From Pseudorasbora parva (Eukaryota; Chordata; Actinopteri; Cypriniformes; Gobionidae), in contig NC_090187.1 in assembly GCF_024679245.1 (NCBI RefSeq), forward strand, positions 26,325,815-26,389,814: a stretch of DNA of 64,000 bases, in the 5' to 3' direction. This document shows positions 42,321-63,755 of this stretch, one piece after another. Position 1 is the first letter of the stretch; every line of letters starts with the position of its first letter. A model generated the notes under the pieces. That model was given only the letters and a program-made list of their open reading frames with translations, did not search any database and was not told the origin of the DNA. The translations under genes and the position numbers were made by a program.

Positions 42321-42752
42321 GCTGATTGTTTCTTGATGCATTTGCATTTCATTATTCCTCTTTTTACAAGATGTAATATAAGTCTCTGGTGTCCACAGAA
42401 AGTGTCTGTGACGTTTCAGCTCAAAATATGCCATTTCCATGCATTTATCTAAATAAAAATGAGCTGCTGCTCCCCACCCTGATTTCCAGAAGAGGGGGCG
42501 GAGCCTACAGCTTGTACATCCGATACACTGTCAAAAACTAAAACATCCATTTGGTTTTGATTATCATCTCTACCGCAGTAACACTCGCGTAACATTGCAG
42601 TTGTTCATCGTCATGAAAGTTAATTTTTTGCATGTGTTTTAAAGCCATATTAGTCTACACTTCTGATATATGATTTTCAGAGAGCACACACTTGAAGCAC
42701 GTGTACATGGATATCAGATGGCGCGTCCTGTGAGTATTAAAATGTATTAAAG

Positions 42753-44213
42753 TTAAAGGTGCCCTAGAATGAGTTGAAACAATATGTTAAATTGTTCTCT
42801 GATATCTACATAGAGGGTATGTGGCTTATTTAAGGGCAAAAATAGTCCAGATATAGTTTTACAGGTCCATTTACAACCCTATAAATTGTCCCTAGGATGT
42901 AATGCTCTGTTTTTGCCTTATTTGGAAGAGTCATGAATATTAAGGTTGAGCTCTGCTCTGATTGGCTTATTTAAGCAGTTCAGCTGTTCAGGGATGTGGC
43001 TTGTGAGCTTCTTTAAGCAGAACATCTCAAATGCAGCATACATGTTTATTGGTGTTTTCAGATCATCCGCACGCAAGAGAGCTTGTGTGCATATGGTTGC
43101 CAGATTGTACATGTTTAGGTAAAATACTGGATGGTATACATGTTCTTTTCACAGAAAAGCTCTGATTAGGGGATGTAAATTACTGAAATCTGGCAACCGC
43201 AAGCACGAGCGCTCTTCTTTCCCCCTGACAAAACCAGTATACTGTCCGGTGTTTTAGTTATACATGGTACTTGGAGGTTCCTATTGTTACTGTACTAGTA
43301 TCTTGCGTTATCTAGACAATGCTGTCTCTCTAAGAAACTTTTAAGTTTAATCAGAAATTGTTTAAACAGTCAATAAGTGGATAAAATCACTACTTACTGC
43401 TTGCAGGAATATAGTTGTAATTTCCCCCTTCTCCAGTTTAAGAAGCTGAGCGAAGTTTGCTTGAAATGGGCAGAGCAAACGAACGATTTTGAATTAAATT
43501 GTTGCGGTATCCGATTATAATAAACATCAACCAAGACTGTTGAAATTTTTTGTCTGTGGGAAGGGTATGAAAAGTCCTCACATCTTCTGCACAGCCTGAA
43601 ATATGACATTTCCGTGTCCATGAGAGCTGCCGTTTTTGCTATCCTCGCGTTTCGCTTGTTAATCTGCAGTCCCAATGATTCGGCTCTGTCAGTTCCGCCT
43701 GACAATGAACATGTTTGGACATATGCAAATGTTGGGGGCGTACATATTAAAGGGGTGGTTCTGTGGTGTTTTTCTAGGCTTGGTTGTGTTTATGGGGCGC
43801 AGTTTAACTTCTTTTAAAATTTTAATTCTTTTTTCTTAATACTTCTTTTTGTTTCTTTTTTTTTAACAACATATTTTTCTCATATTTGACCTTTATTCCA
43901 CACCACTGCCTCCACTGTCCTTTGAACGGCTCATTTGCTTCCTGCTTCTATGAAGGCCATCCCTCCGAAAAACGCAATGGTCTTAGATTGGTTAGATGGC
44001 CAAATGTAGTTTCATGTATTTTAATTGGATGAAGTGCCAAGCACAGGTTGTCCAGAAACAGACAACGGTTTTTCATACTCGAGATTTACATAAGAAATAG
44101 GAGGAAATGGTGTTTGAGATTCAGAGTATATGATGTCCATGTACTGAACTCTTATTATTTCACTATGGCAAGGTTAATTTTTATTTATTTATTCTAGGGT
44201 ACCTTTTATTAAA
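42753..44213 (-). mobile_element. TTAA-type element with a THAP-like remnant
   Basis: Ends are TTAAAGGTGCCCTAGAAT on the left and ATTCTAGGGTACCTTTTATT at the right, an inverted pair near TTAA/TTAAA. On the minus strand, an open frame at 43705-43394 (103 aa) contains LCRRC, then 34 residues, then FVCSAHF. This is close to the C-x2-4-C-x35-50-C-x2-H pattern of THAP zinc fingers. THAP fingers occur in P-element and Kolobok transposases, and Kolobok uses TTAA targets. No DDE-type catalytic region was found. Confidence 0.5.
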
Positions 44214-44379
44214 GTTCTCTTTCATGTCTTATTGCGTTTAAACTGTCAAATTCGCACAAGGTTTTGTCTAAAACACAGTTCAAATACACACAATATTTTT
44301 TTTCTGTGAATGTAAACAGCAAATAAAGAAATTGCATGTGTATATTAGATCTGTGTATTAAAGTGAAAGCAGCATAATA

Positions 44380-45522
44380 TACACTCACCTAAAGGATTAT
44401 TAGGAACCTGTTCAATTTCTCATTAATGCAATTATCTAATCAACCAATCACATGGAAGTTGCTTCAATGCATTTAGGGGTGTGGTCCTGGTCAAGACAAT
44501 CTCCTAAACTGAATGTCAGAATGGGAAAGAAAGGTGATTTAAGCAATGTTGAGCGTGGCATGGTTGTGAGTATCTGAGGTCTGAGTATTTCACAATCTGC
44601 TATTAAATTTCTAGGGTTTACAAAGAATGGTGTAAAAAGGGAAAAACATCCAGTGTGCAGCAGTCCTGTGGGTGAAAATGCCTTGTTGAGGCTAGAGGTC
44701 AGAGGAGAATAGGCCTACTGATTCAAGCTGATAGAAGAGCAACTTTGACTGAAATAACCACTTGTTACAACCAAGGTATGCAGCAAAGCATTTGTGAAAC
44801 CACAACATGCACAACCTTGAGGTAGATGGGCTTCAAAAGCAGAAGATTATTCTTCTGCTGTTGTAGCCCATTCACATCTCCACTACAAATAGGGAAAAGA
44901 GGCTACAATTTGCACAAGCTCACCAAAATTGGACAGTTGAAGACTGGAAAAATGTTGCCTGGTCTGATGAGTCTCGATTTCTGTTGAGACATTCAGATGG
45001 TCTGAATTTGGCGTAAACAGAATAAGAACATGGATCCATCATGCCTTGTTACCACTGTGCAGGCTGGTGGTGGTGGTGTAAGGGTGTGGGGGATGTTTTC
45101 TTGGCACATTTTAGGCCCCTTAGTGCCAATTGGGCATCGTTTAAATGCCACGGCCTACCTGAGTATTGTTTCTGACCATGTCCATTTTATACCTTTATGA
45201 CCACCATACCCATCCTCTGATGGCTATTCCAGCAGGATAATGCACCATGTCACAAAGCTCAAATCATTTCAAATTGGTTTCTTGAACCTGACAATGAGTT
45301 CACTGTACTAAAATAGCCCCCACAGTCACCAGATCTCAACCCAATAGAGCATCTTTGGGATGTCGTAGAACGGGAGCTTCGTGCCCTGGATGTGCAGCCC
45401 ACAAATATCCATCAACTGCAAGATGCTATCCTGTCAATATGGGCCAACATTTCTAAACAGCATAGAAAGGGGTCAAACACAGTATTAGTATGGTGTTTCT
45501 ATTAATCCTTAATTTTAGTGTA
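44380..45522 (+). mobile_element. Tc1-like transposon, near full length, decayed
   Basis: The left end CACTCACCTAAAGGATTATT and the right end (GGTGTTTCTATTAATCCTTA, ATTTTAGTG) are inverted repeats at TA sites (44380-44381, 45521-45522). Read on the plus strand, the interior shows a Tc1 transposase in pieces, including a CAGGATAATGCACCATGTCA segment (QDNAPC-like) and ACCAGATCTCAACCCAATAG (PDLNPIE-like). Frameshifts break it. It lies between prpf18 and frmd4a. Confidence 0.8.
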
Positions 45523-45611
45523 CAGTACATACTGCTAAATATGTTGTTAATATGAATCAAACAACTAAAGAAAAACAATCAATCACTGCTCTTGATTGAA
45601 TACATTTAGTA

Positions 45612-46312
45612 GCTTTAAAGGTGCTGTAGCTGTATGTAAGTTTTTGACTGTACTAAAGCATAAACATAGCAAATGTTGGCAGATATTTAGGAAACATGCT
45701 GAGTTCACATACTAGTTTTTCTCTGAAAAACAATGCTACAGCCAGTTATAAATGTGCTTTCCGTGTCGGAATGTCTGATTTTGTTTTTGTCTGTGCAAAA
45801 CCGAACATTGCCAGTTTGACCATTTTGACATTACAGGTTGCCAGTTGGTGGAAAACACAGCGTACAGATGCCATGGAAGCAGCAAACAAACTGGGTCAGA
45901 GATCGCAGATTCTACCTGACCTAAAACGCCTCTGCATCCAACTTAAAATATCTATGAATGAGAGCACATTAAAATGCGGATAAATCAATTCGTCAACTCG
46001 TAAGTCTCCTCGCCTTCCATTGTCAATTGTGCTTGTTCCTGTTGTGTATCCTCAAACTAACAATCCGTGTGAGTGTCTGAGGAGGAGGGGGGGAAACAAT
46101 ATTTTGAATTTGGACTGCAGTACCAATTTAAACTGCCATTAGCCGCCATTCTTAAATACAGCCTCTTTAATTAGAATTATTATTTTTTCTTGTAGGCGGA
46201 ATCTATGCAAGGACAGAGTCCATCAGTGGTAGTGTACACTCACTACAGACATGTTCAAGCACCATGTTAAAGGGAATTTTACTTAATAGGTTCCCTTTAA
46301 TGTACAGTACTG
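45612..46312. mobile_element. Dispersed cyprinid repeat with TTTAAAGG-type ends
   Basis: It starts TTTAAAGGTGCTGTAGCTG and ends near GGTTCCCTTTAATG. The plus frame at 45696-45983 has no recognised domain. Class unknown. The following stretch, 46313-47100, shows nothing recognisable. Confidence 0.45.
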
Positions 46313-49300
46313 TCATAGTGGGCCAAATACTATGGAAAGCATGTTAATTCATCTCTCTACAGATGTAGCTCTGTTCTTTGACAGAAAAAAAAGACAATCC
46401 TTTTAAGGATGAAATCAAGACGACTTGCAGTTTGATGTCATGATTTGACCACCTGTCTGAGATGAGTTAAAGGAAGTGCTGAGTCACAGGAAGAGGGAGT
46501 GAGTGACTTCCTCATACTAGTACCAAATCAGATTTAAAAAATGAATAAGCCAAATTCGTATAACTTTGATTCTTGGATTTCCTGACTTCCTTTTAAGAGT
46601 TGGGAAGTCTGATTCATTTTAGCGATTTGGATTACATTAAATTTAAAGGGGCCAATCTCAGTGGTCTCTGCTGAGCAACAGGTTTTCCTAACCTGAGGTT
46701 TGTGAGGGAACTGCAGGGGGTTTTTAAGAATGAAAAGTTAATTGTTCAACAACAACAACAAAATGATCTGTGTTTAATATATGTTTGAGCATTCCAGTTG
46801 GGTGCTATCACCCTAAAAGATCTAGGTCCAGGAAAACAACTGTTCAAACAACATATTGTCAAACATTTAATTCATTATGGTTATGGCATATGACTTCAAC
46901 TGCCGAAAGGACTTCATTCTTTAGTCTCAAACATTTGATCATTTAGTAAATCAATTCACCACAATTTTTTTTAAATGTTTTTCATGGGTAGGTAAAGCAA
47001 ATTATACCACTGTAATATAATTTTGGAATAGAAATAGAAACAGTTGTAAAGAGAATAAAAAAATAAAAGGATAAAATGGTGATAAATAGATCCCCATCTG
47101 CTTGATTCTAAATTCGGATACTCCTATCTGAGGATGGAAGAGATGGAGCAGGTTCGCAATGTCTCCTGGACCTTACAAGTCGGTCCAAGACGGGCTCCTG
47201 TAGGGGACGTTACCTTTGCCATTTCATCCTTATCAGAAGGGTCACTGGAATGCAGGGAATGAGATGTTATCCACTGTGGCATGTGGATCACCGTAAGTCT
47301 TGCTTGATGATAGGATTCTTGCAGAAGGTTGGCTGAAGAAAAAGATTCTGAATGAATGCCACCTTATATAGTGGGAGAAGCCCCCTCAGATTACAAGTGT
47401 TTGAATGCCACTGGCCAGTGTTACTAGCATGATTCAATAAGGCTTCAGTAGTGTTTGGAGAAAGGGGTTCCCGCCAGAAGAGTTAGCAAATGCAATGTCG
47501 AAGTAAACCAAATTGAAAGGGAACGGCCTATCTTAAGGGGTATATATACCTCCTCATACTAGCAGAGCAAGAGCAGATCTCTCTCAGGGCTGTGGAGAAA
47601 ACCAGACTCCAGCTCCCATCACCCCTTGCTGCAGTTTTCATGGTGATGAAAGAGTTGCGATCATAAACACACCAATCCCAAACTCCCAGGACACACAATA
47701 TAGGCTCCATCCTTTCACACAACATTCCAACACGCGCTCTGTTCTCACGGCTTGTGGGAGAAACACACACATACACACTTTCATCACATGAGAGAATAAC
47801 GGCTTCCAGCTGCTGTGGAAAGCTGTAACAGAATAGCTGCTCTGCTCCAGACCCTGCAGGGCTCATACAGAAACATTATTCTGAAAGAATGGACTTTATT
47901 AGCATGGGATAGCTTATGTGTGCGTATTTATGCGTCACATGAAATATCAGTGCTACATTTGGGGAGAAAATAAAGACATAGATGCCACAAAGTAAAAGTT
48001 GTACTGTCTTTTAAGTGTTATGGTCGATATATTTTTTCAAGCTAGTTTCTTTAATCAACAAGGCAATAAACAGGTTAACACTGAATAACTTATATTTTAG
48101 ACACAAAATTGACGGTTACTTAGTCTGTTCTTGCTCCGCAAACGAAAAGAGGTCCAAACGAAGTCAAAGCATTTTCAATGTGTTTCAATGTGTTTCAATT
48201 TCAACATTGTGTGTCCCAACACACACTTCCTGAATGAGTCAGAATTTCAAACAAATCTGTTCAGTTAGGGGAAATACATTTTATTTGTTGATTTCGGAAC
48301 TGGAATATACACTAGGCTACTTTTACCATATATGGCAGAAATAGTAGCCTATATATACTAGCATAGTTCCAATTGTAGCAATTGCGGTGTTCCTGAAATA
48401 ACAGTTCACAAAATGATTGACTGAATGGTACTTCCTTTGAATTGAATGAAGTACTTGTTTTAAAAAAAAGTATGTTCTAAGTAGTATGAATGTGTGTAAT
48501 TAAAATAAATTCCAGACTACATTCAACATGTTGTCATTGTTATCTGACGTAGGCTACTAATATGAGCTCCTATAGTAAATTGTCCATCAAAAGTGCACTT
48601 TAAAATCTTAGAGGAATTTTTATTTGCCTACTTTTTACCTACTGTGTTATAAATACCTTTTGCAACCCGTAACCTGTGTTTTTCCGACCTTTTAACCGTG
48701 AAAGTGCACTGGAATGGCAGTCAAACCGTGAATTCCCACCTGTGAACTAGTACTAGATCGATGGACTCCCAGTCACATGCTCTGACGACACATAGCCATC
48801 GAAACAACCATGGCAGCCCCCACAGATGCGTGTTTATGGAAGTCCTACATTAAAACCTTTATTAAAATAAGGTATTGCTCTAACGTTATTTATCAGCAAA
48901 TGTTGAGTGCATCATCAGTAGATTTTCTAGCGTTAGCTAGTTTTCAGTCCATCAAGAATAAAATAGGCTAATACCAAATACATTTCCAAATATACAAATA
49001 ATGTAAAATAAAAGGTATAACAGCTTCTCTTGCCTTATGCACTGTTTTTTCCCCTCCTTTTCACTCAAATAAGCAGGGAGTAACTTATAAATGATTGCAA
49101 ATGAGCATAAGCCCCATACGGTCTGCCATGCTTTGTTTAAACCTATAGGAACCACAATTTCCAATAAGGTCTGGCGCTCAGGCTGTTTGGCGTGACTTTG
49201 ACTGGAATGCTACTAAGTCGTGAGTAGTTTAGTCGAAACTTACGGGCTCAAAAACCTACCTGGAACGCAGCATTAGTCTACTGTACAGTATGGAAGAATG

Positions 49301-50526
49301 CATATCTACATGCATTCGGTTGATGATTGAATCACTATAAAAGCAGATAACTGAACAAATCTTTTAAACAAATCGGTTGAATTAATGTTTCACTGTTTCA
49401 GTCAGACTGTCACCCTATAAAATAAAATAAAAGAACAAAACACTGAAATGGTACTTTATTTTTTTGACATTATTTTTCAAAGGATATTGAATTTAAAACA
49501 CTTCTTGTTTTACCATGTTGGGCTTGTTTGGACAAGGTTTGGGTCCCCTTGGACTCAAGCAACCTAGTTTTAAGGGCACAATGTTAATTGGTCACAAATT
49601 ATTGGTGGAGAATAAACCTTCTGGTTTCAAGCCCAGATCATTCCATACTTCCCACCACCCCCTTGGCTTGGACTGATACCAGTGGTGCTTTCTACAGCCT
49701 CTAGTGTTTATTTTGGCCTGTAGTTAGTCGTGAGCCTGCCAAATTCTAACAATTCTCCAAAATAACTCCAAATGCCTTGACCCTCCATACTAGGGGTCAC
49801 GATGATACCCTATGAAGTCAAACTTTCATGTTCACTGAACACGACATTCCTCAGTGTTCCTCAAGCCCTTCACACACAGCAGGGGAATGCCATGGATCCA
49901 GTGGTGAAAATATTTCATTCAACAAAGCATCCACTGAGCTTCACAGGAAATGGAAGATTTCTATAAACACAGCATCTCTTGTTATCCACATTCCAGCTGC
50001 AGTAGGTACAATAGACTGACTGCCCCAAAACACATATCTCGAGCATCACTCTGGGTTGTCCGCACAACAACAGCAGCCAATTCTCCAATGTTGTGTTCCT
50101 GTTGCCGGGGGAGACCCCAAGCCATTGTCTAAGGTACAAACATCATCACACACTTCCTGTAGGGGAGTGAGTCTGTGAGTCATATTAACACAGTATGCAA
50201 GACGACTGTAGGGAGTTGATCAGGACCCTAGCAGGAATTGTTTAACTTAGTGTCCTGTCTCACACAGGAAGTGACCACAGGGACTTACACTTGCATGAGT
50301 CAAAAGAAAGTTGTTATCGTTTACTCACCCTTGTGACGTTCCAAACATGATTTTCTACTTTCCGTGGAACACAAATAAAACAATATATTTGGATATAATA
50401 GAAAAATGGATGCTCCAAAGGTCCAAAAAAGGGCAAAACAGCACCACGAGAGTAGTCCATACCATCATTGTTATTGTTAACTAAAACCAAGTCATAAATA
50501 ATCCTTTAGATAAATAAAATATTAAA

Positions 50527-50793
50527 ATTAGTGCTGTCAAGTCAAATCTATCACATCCAAAAATAAATGTTGTACATATGTGTGTACTGCATATAATTAT
50601 TATGTATATATAAATAAACACACACGTTTATGTATATATTTAAAAAATATATAATATAATGTATATTTATATAATTTATATATTTAAAAAAATCTTAACA
50701 TGCATCTATATATACATAATTATAAACAGTACACACACATATTACTTAAAACTTTTATTTTGGATGTAATTAATCAATTTGACAGCCCTAATT
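50527..50793. mobile_element. Foldback MITE with TAGTGCTGTCAA ends
   Basis: ATTAGTGCTGTCAA at the left is mirrored by TTTGACAGCCCTAAT at the right. The interior is AT-rich and imperfectly self-complementary (TGTGTGTACTGCATATAAT against ATAAACAGTACACACACAT). No coding content. The rest of 47.9-51.3 kb shows no gene. Confidence 0.7.
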
Positions 50794-51349
50794 AAAATAA
50801 ATAATAATTCACCATTATGTTTTATAATTGTTATCATTATTTACATTTTTCATTTGTCACTGTTTTTTTGTATATGCATGTGTATTGTTGATTTGGCAAT
50901 ATTGTATGTAAAACAACAAAGCCAATAAAGTACTTTAAATTGAAATCAAATTTCATTCATAAGCAAACAAACGTTGAGGACAAAATCATTAATATGCAAT
51001 TAACAGATTCCAATTGGTAAGCAAGAAATTCCTTATGATTTCTGCCCAAAAGGAGGACATTCAATACATGTGACCTTGAATACAGGTTCAAAGCATGACA
51101 ATTTTCTTTCTCTTTTCCTCCATTAAAATGATCCGTGTTTTCCCTGACATGACTTTGGCCTACATTTACATATTTTTAAGCAGCATTCAGATTTGCCAAA
51201 CGAAATTTCTGTTTAATGGACTTGGTATTTCAATCACCGGGTGTGATTGTCAGCTTTACCTGCGGCTGATCTCATTACGAATGCAGAAACATATTCCACA
51301 TAGGTGACGGAAAGAATTTCAATTACGCCCGGAGGAAGCGGATCATCAC

Positions 51350-54032
51350 CTTCATCCACCTGGAGGGGCATGTTGCTTTATGAATAACGATTAATGTAAA
51401 TTAACCATGCATATTCTCTCTGTTATCGATGCAGGAAACCCACAATCTGAAAAATAGCAATAAAGTGATTTCACGCTTCAGTTTAGCGAACATTCAGCAA
51501 TAATTTATTTCAGAATCTCAAGAACCACCACATTTCTCATCTGGAAAATTCAGTATCAGTTGCCAACAACACGGTTTTTGAAAAATGTTACTATACAAAT
51601 TCTTAATAGAAAAAAGAATAAATTAACTGTGGAATTTGGTTATATTTAACCTGCCCAACAATTCCACTTTATTTTTTCTACAACACCATTTTATTGTGTC
51701 CGGTTATATCTGAAAATGAACTCATGAAACATGCTCTATTGTCAAGATCAAGTGGTAAGACAGTTTAGTAACTAAAGTCCTTCATTTTGCGCAACTGGTA
51801 TTAAAGTCTACAGCTAGGATACCAAAGCAGCAACTGGTCTTCCTGTAGCACCTGAACGTGTTGTTGCCATTTCCCAGCGTAAAGACCCGAAAATAAAACA
51901 AATATTGATTTATAAAAAAAAAAATCAAATGATTGGTTTTACTTTTTCTTTTGAAAAGAACCCAGTTTCCACAGTCCTGCCTATAAATGTTGATAAATGT
52001 GTTAGTTTTTTTTTAATATAAAAAGATTTACGTTTTTGTTATCGAGTACAGGTAGACGAAAGGAGTGAGCTCACATTGGCCTAAGAGGGTTATGAGGTCT
52101 GAACGACCTCTAAATGTAGACGTGGATGAGGTGTTTTACTTTCGACAAGGGCTGTTTTCACACCGGGTTTTAGTTTTAACATCAAGATGCATAACACAGT
52201 GTGCTGAGCATGCACGAAAAGATGAACAATCAATTTTAGGGCAGAGAAAAACATCTTCTTTTAGGCCCTTGAATGAGCATGACGTTTAAATTCAGCGTCT
52301 GGTGATTTGGACCCTTCTGAATACTCATTTGTAATGACTGCTTATGTGAATTTTTGAAGATCTATTGAATAGTAATGGCAAAGGGTGTGCTTTTAGCTAC
52401 CTGTTTCTTAAGGTACTTTGCACGTACAATATTTTTCGTATCTTGCAGAGTGTGTAACAATGCCTTTAGCGGTATGGCTTGATGTTTTTCCTCGGTCAGA
52501 CGATCGAGGCGAGGGGGCACACGTGGTTTCGGATTTTGTTGACTGCATGATGAACGCATGAAACACCCTGTATTGTTTGAGCTTATGTTTCTTACCAGCC
52601 GCTTGTAAAACTAAGCACCTGCTATAATCGTGTCACATTCTGGAATGCTGTTCTCCTGGAAGCCTTCAACAGGTCAGGGCAGAGGTAACGTCATTTCCGT
52701 TGAAATATTTCAGTCGGTGTGCCACGTTGTGTTGTGCTCATCTGACGTTCGACGGTTTTATAAATATGAGCGTAATGTTATAGTGGTGTTACAGTTAAGT
52801 ACAATCCTGAATATTAAAAACAGATACAGAAAACAGAAAACCGATAAGGCCAGGAGTGTTTGGAGAAGGTTTTTTTGCGTGTCTCGTTACTTCACTGATG
52901 TCACAACACTATACGTGGGGTTTTGTGACGGTTCTGCATGCAGTGTGGGCTTACAGCAGGGCATTGTGGGATGTACAGTTCAGGCTCAGAGCACCATGGT
53001 GGCGAGTTGCCGTAGTAGCAAAGTACACCGGTCGCGGCCTGAGTTGCAGTACTTCACAGATTGGTCGTTCAACGCCGAGGGTCATGCTAATGCCTCTAAC
53101 CTAATGCTTCGGATTTGTTGTACAGCTATGGCTTCTAAAAGTTAGCTAATGTTCTGCAAAAATGGTCGAACTTTTTGGACAAGAACTAATGAACTTGAGA
53201 ATGACAAACCAACATTACGTACAAAGACCACAATGTTTTGAATTTCGTTGAAATTATGTAGTAGTTTGTGATGCTTGTGGCATCACCATCTTGAGCGGTA
53301 TGATACCGTGGCTCGTTTTCCGATCCAGGATGACCGAAGAAAGGCTTCTGCCATTTTAAACGCTCTATTGTTATTCACAAAATATCAAAGTCCACAGAAA
53401 GAGGGAGGGGCTTATGGTGTGCTGCGGTCCAAATGACTTGGATGAAGGAGGGATTTGTGGTCGCATATTGTTTTTTTTTTTTTTACAGAACTGAGAACAT
53501 AAAGATCTACAAAGATGGTTGACAATGAAGCAATCCATCGGAATGTGTTTTTGTGCATGTCATGTGCATGAGAGAGAACGACGTCAGTTCTCTGACATTA
53601 GTGCAGAGACACACACACACACACACACACACACAACAGCAGGGGACGAATGTCTATTTGAGCATGTGTGCATGAGTGGGGTTCACTTATAGTACAACGT
53701 GCATAAGACGTCTCTCTTATGCACATCACTCCAGCGATGGAATAAACACAGAGGGTTTGTGCATACGGAGGAACCGGCTGCCAGCTAACTGGGTCAAAGT
53801 TCAAAAGTCTGAGGGGGAGGGTCAGACAAGGTCAAGCTAAGTTCATTCAGAGTCTTGTATTCCCATAGTTCGTAAGCACTGTACCGCCGGGTATACAGAC
53901 AGACAGAGATGAAAGAGAGGTTGAGGCGGTACTGGCTCCAGCTCCATAGGTGTGTTCAGAAGAGTTGAGGCCTAGACTTTGGTCAGGCCTGCCTTCTGAA
54001 CACTCTTTTAAAGAGGGATGAGGGATGATGGT
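51350..54032 (-). other. Probable long 3'UTR of frmd4a
   Basis: This stretch after the frmd4a stop is largely free of recognisable transposons, unlike its flanks. It contains scattered open frames on the plus strand but nothing resembling a protein family. A (CA)n tract lies at 53603-53635. Minus-strand AATAAA hexamers occur near 51.5-51.7 kb. A long 3'UTR is known for FRMD4A in mammals, so this is a plausible but unproven assignment. Confidence 0.35.
53603..53635. repeat. (CA)n microsatellite
   Basis: A CA run within the probable frmd4a 3'UTR, read as (UG)n in the transcript. Confidence 0.9.
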
Positions 54033-62237
<8,205 letters not shown>

Positions 62238-62241
62238 CTAC

Positions 62242-62249
62242 AAACACAC

Positions 62250-62288
<39 letters not shown>

Positions 62289-62313
62289 CCCACACACGCA
62301 CACACACGCACAC

Positions 62314-62404
<91 letters not shown>
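62242..62404. repeat. (CA)n microsatellite abutting a frmd4a splice acceptor
   Basis: About 160 bp of CA with a few GC-containing interruptions. In the frmd4a transcript it is (UG)n running to within a few bases of the AG acceptor at 62239-62238 (TGTGTTTGTAG), taking the place of a normal polypyrimidine tract. Confidence 0.97.
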
Positions 62405-62408
<4 letters not shown>

Positions 62409-62611
62409 GGGTTAGATCAAATCTAGGGTTGACATGAGTCACATTTTACCAAATGCGTATGTGTGCGTGTAACCTAAAGGTCAAAGATCAAAAATATATA
62501 AAAGGTTGAACAAGCATCAGCAGCTCTAGACTTCAGCTTAAACAATCAGAATGACCTTCTTGCTAAGTGAGAGGGTGTGTACTTCATCTCTTACGACGTT
62601 CTGAAAGGGGC

Positions 62612-62612
<1 letters not shown>

Positions 62613-62664
<52 letters not shown>
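62613..62664. repeat. (GT)n microsatellite
   Basis: About 50 bp of GT, opposite in strand sense to the CA tract 200 bp to the left, so the two can pair within one transcript. Confidence 0.95.
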
Positions 62665-62666
<2 letters not shown>

Positions 62667-63246
62667 CCGGACAGAACTGAACAAAGGGTCCTAATCGGGG
62701 CAGCATTGTTTAGCAGAAACTCCATGTGGATCAGAGCAAGGAGCAAAGCATCAAGACCTTAGATGTTTACAAGGAAGCCAGTGGTATTTTTTGGAAAAAT
62801 TGGCAAGGATTAGATAACAACACCTTAATATCAAAAGACAATGCTTAAAACATGAAATCAATGTTTGTTTACCCTGTGGGAAAACTGGGTGTTTGTGACA
62901 CTGTGAATGAGTGCGTTTTCTCACACTGAAACACATCATGAACAGTTTCCTGCATCTGCAGAGGAACTTGATGAGCCTGGTGTGTTTAGAAAGGGGTAAT
63001 GAGTGTGTGTGAGTGGGTACGCAACTGTCTGGGAATCAGTTAAGGGTCGGCAGTAAATGAGAGAGAATATGGCAGGAGTCACTGGCTGTGTCACTAGTGT
63101 CCAGTCAAGCCTGCTATGTGTGTGTGTCTGTGACTTTGGTCTAGGGCTGTACAAAATCCCTGAAACCTAAGCTTGCCCTGTGTCACTGTAAAGATCAGAC
63201 AATGTGGCATGGCATTTGGCAATTTTCCATATTGTAACATACAATA

Positions 63247-63755
63247 CAGTTGGGGTCAGTAAGATTTTCATTTTTAAGAAATTAATACTTTTATTTAGCA
63301 AGGGCGCATTAAATTGATCAAAGGTGACACTATAGACAGTTATACTGTCATAAAAGATTTCTTTCTGTTCGTCAAAGAATCACGAAGAATTTATCACGGT
63401 TTCCACAACATATTAAGCAGCACAAGTGTTTTGGACATTAATAATAATAATAAGACATGTTTCTTAAGTAGCAAATCAGCATAATAGAATGATTTCAGAA
63501 GGATCATGTGACACTGAAGACTAATGATGTAATGAATAATGATGCTGAAAATTTAGCTTTGCGTCAGAGGAATAAATGACATTTTAAAATATATTTAAAT
63601 AGAAGACAGGTATTTTAAATTGTGATAATATTTAATAATATTACAGTTTTAATGTATTTTTGATTAAATAAATGCAGCTTTGGTTAACATAAGAGATTTT
63701 CTTACAAAAACATGTAAAAAAATCGTACATGCCCCAAACTTTTGAACGGTAGTGT
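63247..63755. mobile_element. Dispersed fish repeat, ACCGTTCAAAAGTTT family, copy B
   Basis: It starts near AGTTGGGGTCAGTAAGATTT and ends at CCCCAAACTTTTGAACGGTA. It shares AAGGATCATGTGACACTGAA-type words with copy A in the opposite orientation. No frmd4a exon was found between 62238 and the right edge. Confidence 0.65.

Noticed and set aside
47528..47866. 112-aa minus-strand open frame between prpf18 and frmd4a
   Set aside because: No family resemblance, no neighbouring exons that extend it, and codon use typical of non-coding sequence. It was not called as a gene.
52630..53145. 171-aa plus-strand open frame
   Set aside because: It lies antisense to the probable frmd4a 3'UTR, has no recognisable domain, no splice or promoter support and unremarkable composition. 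It was treated as chance.
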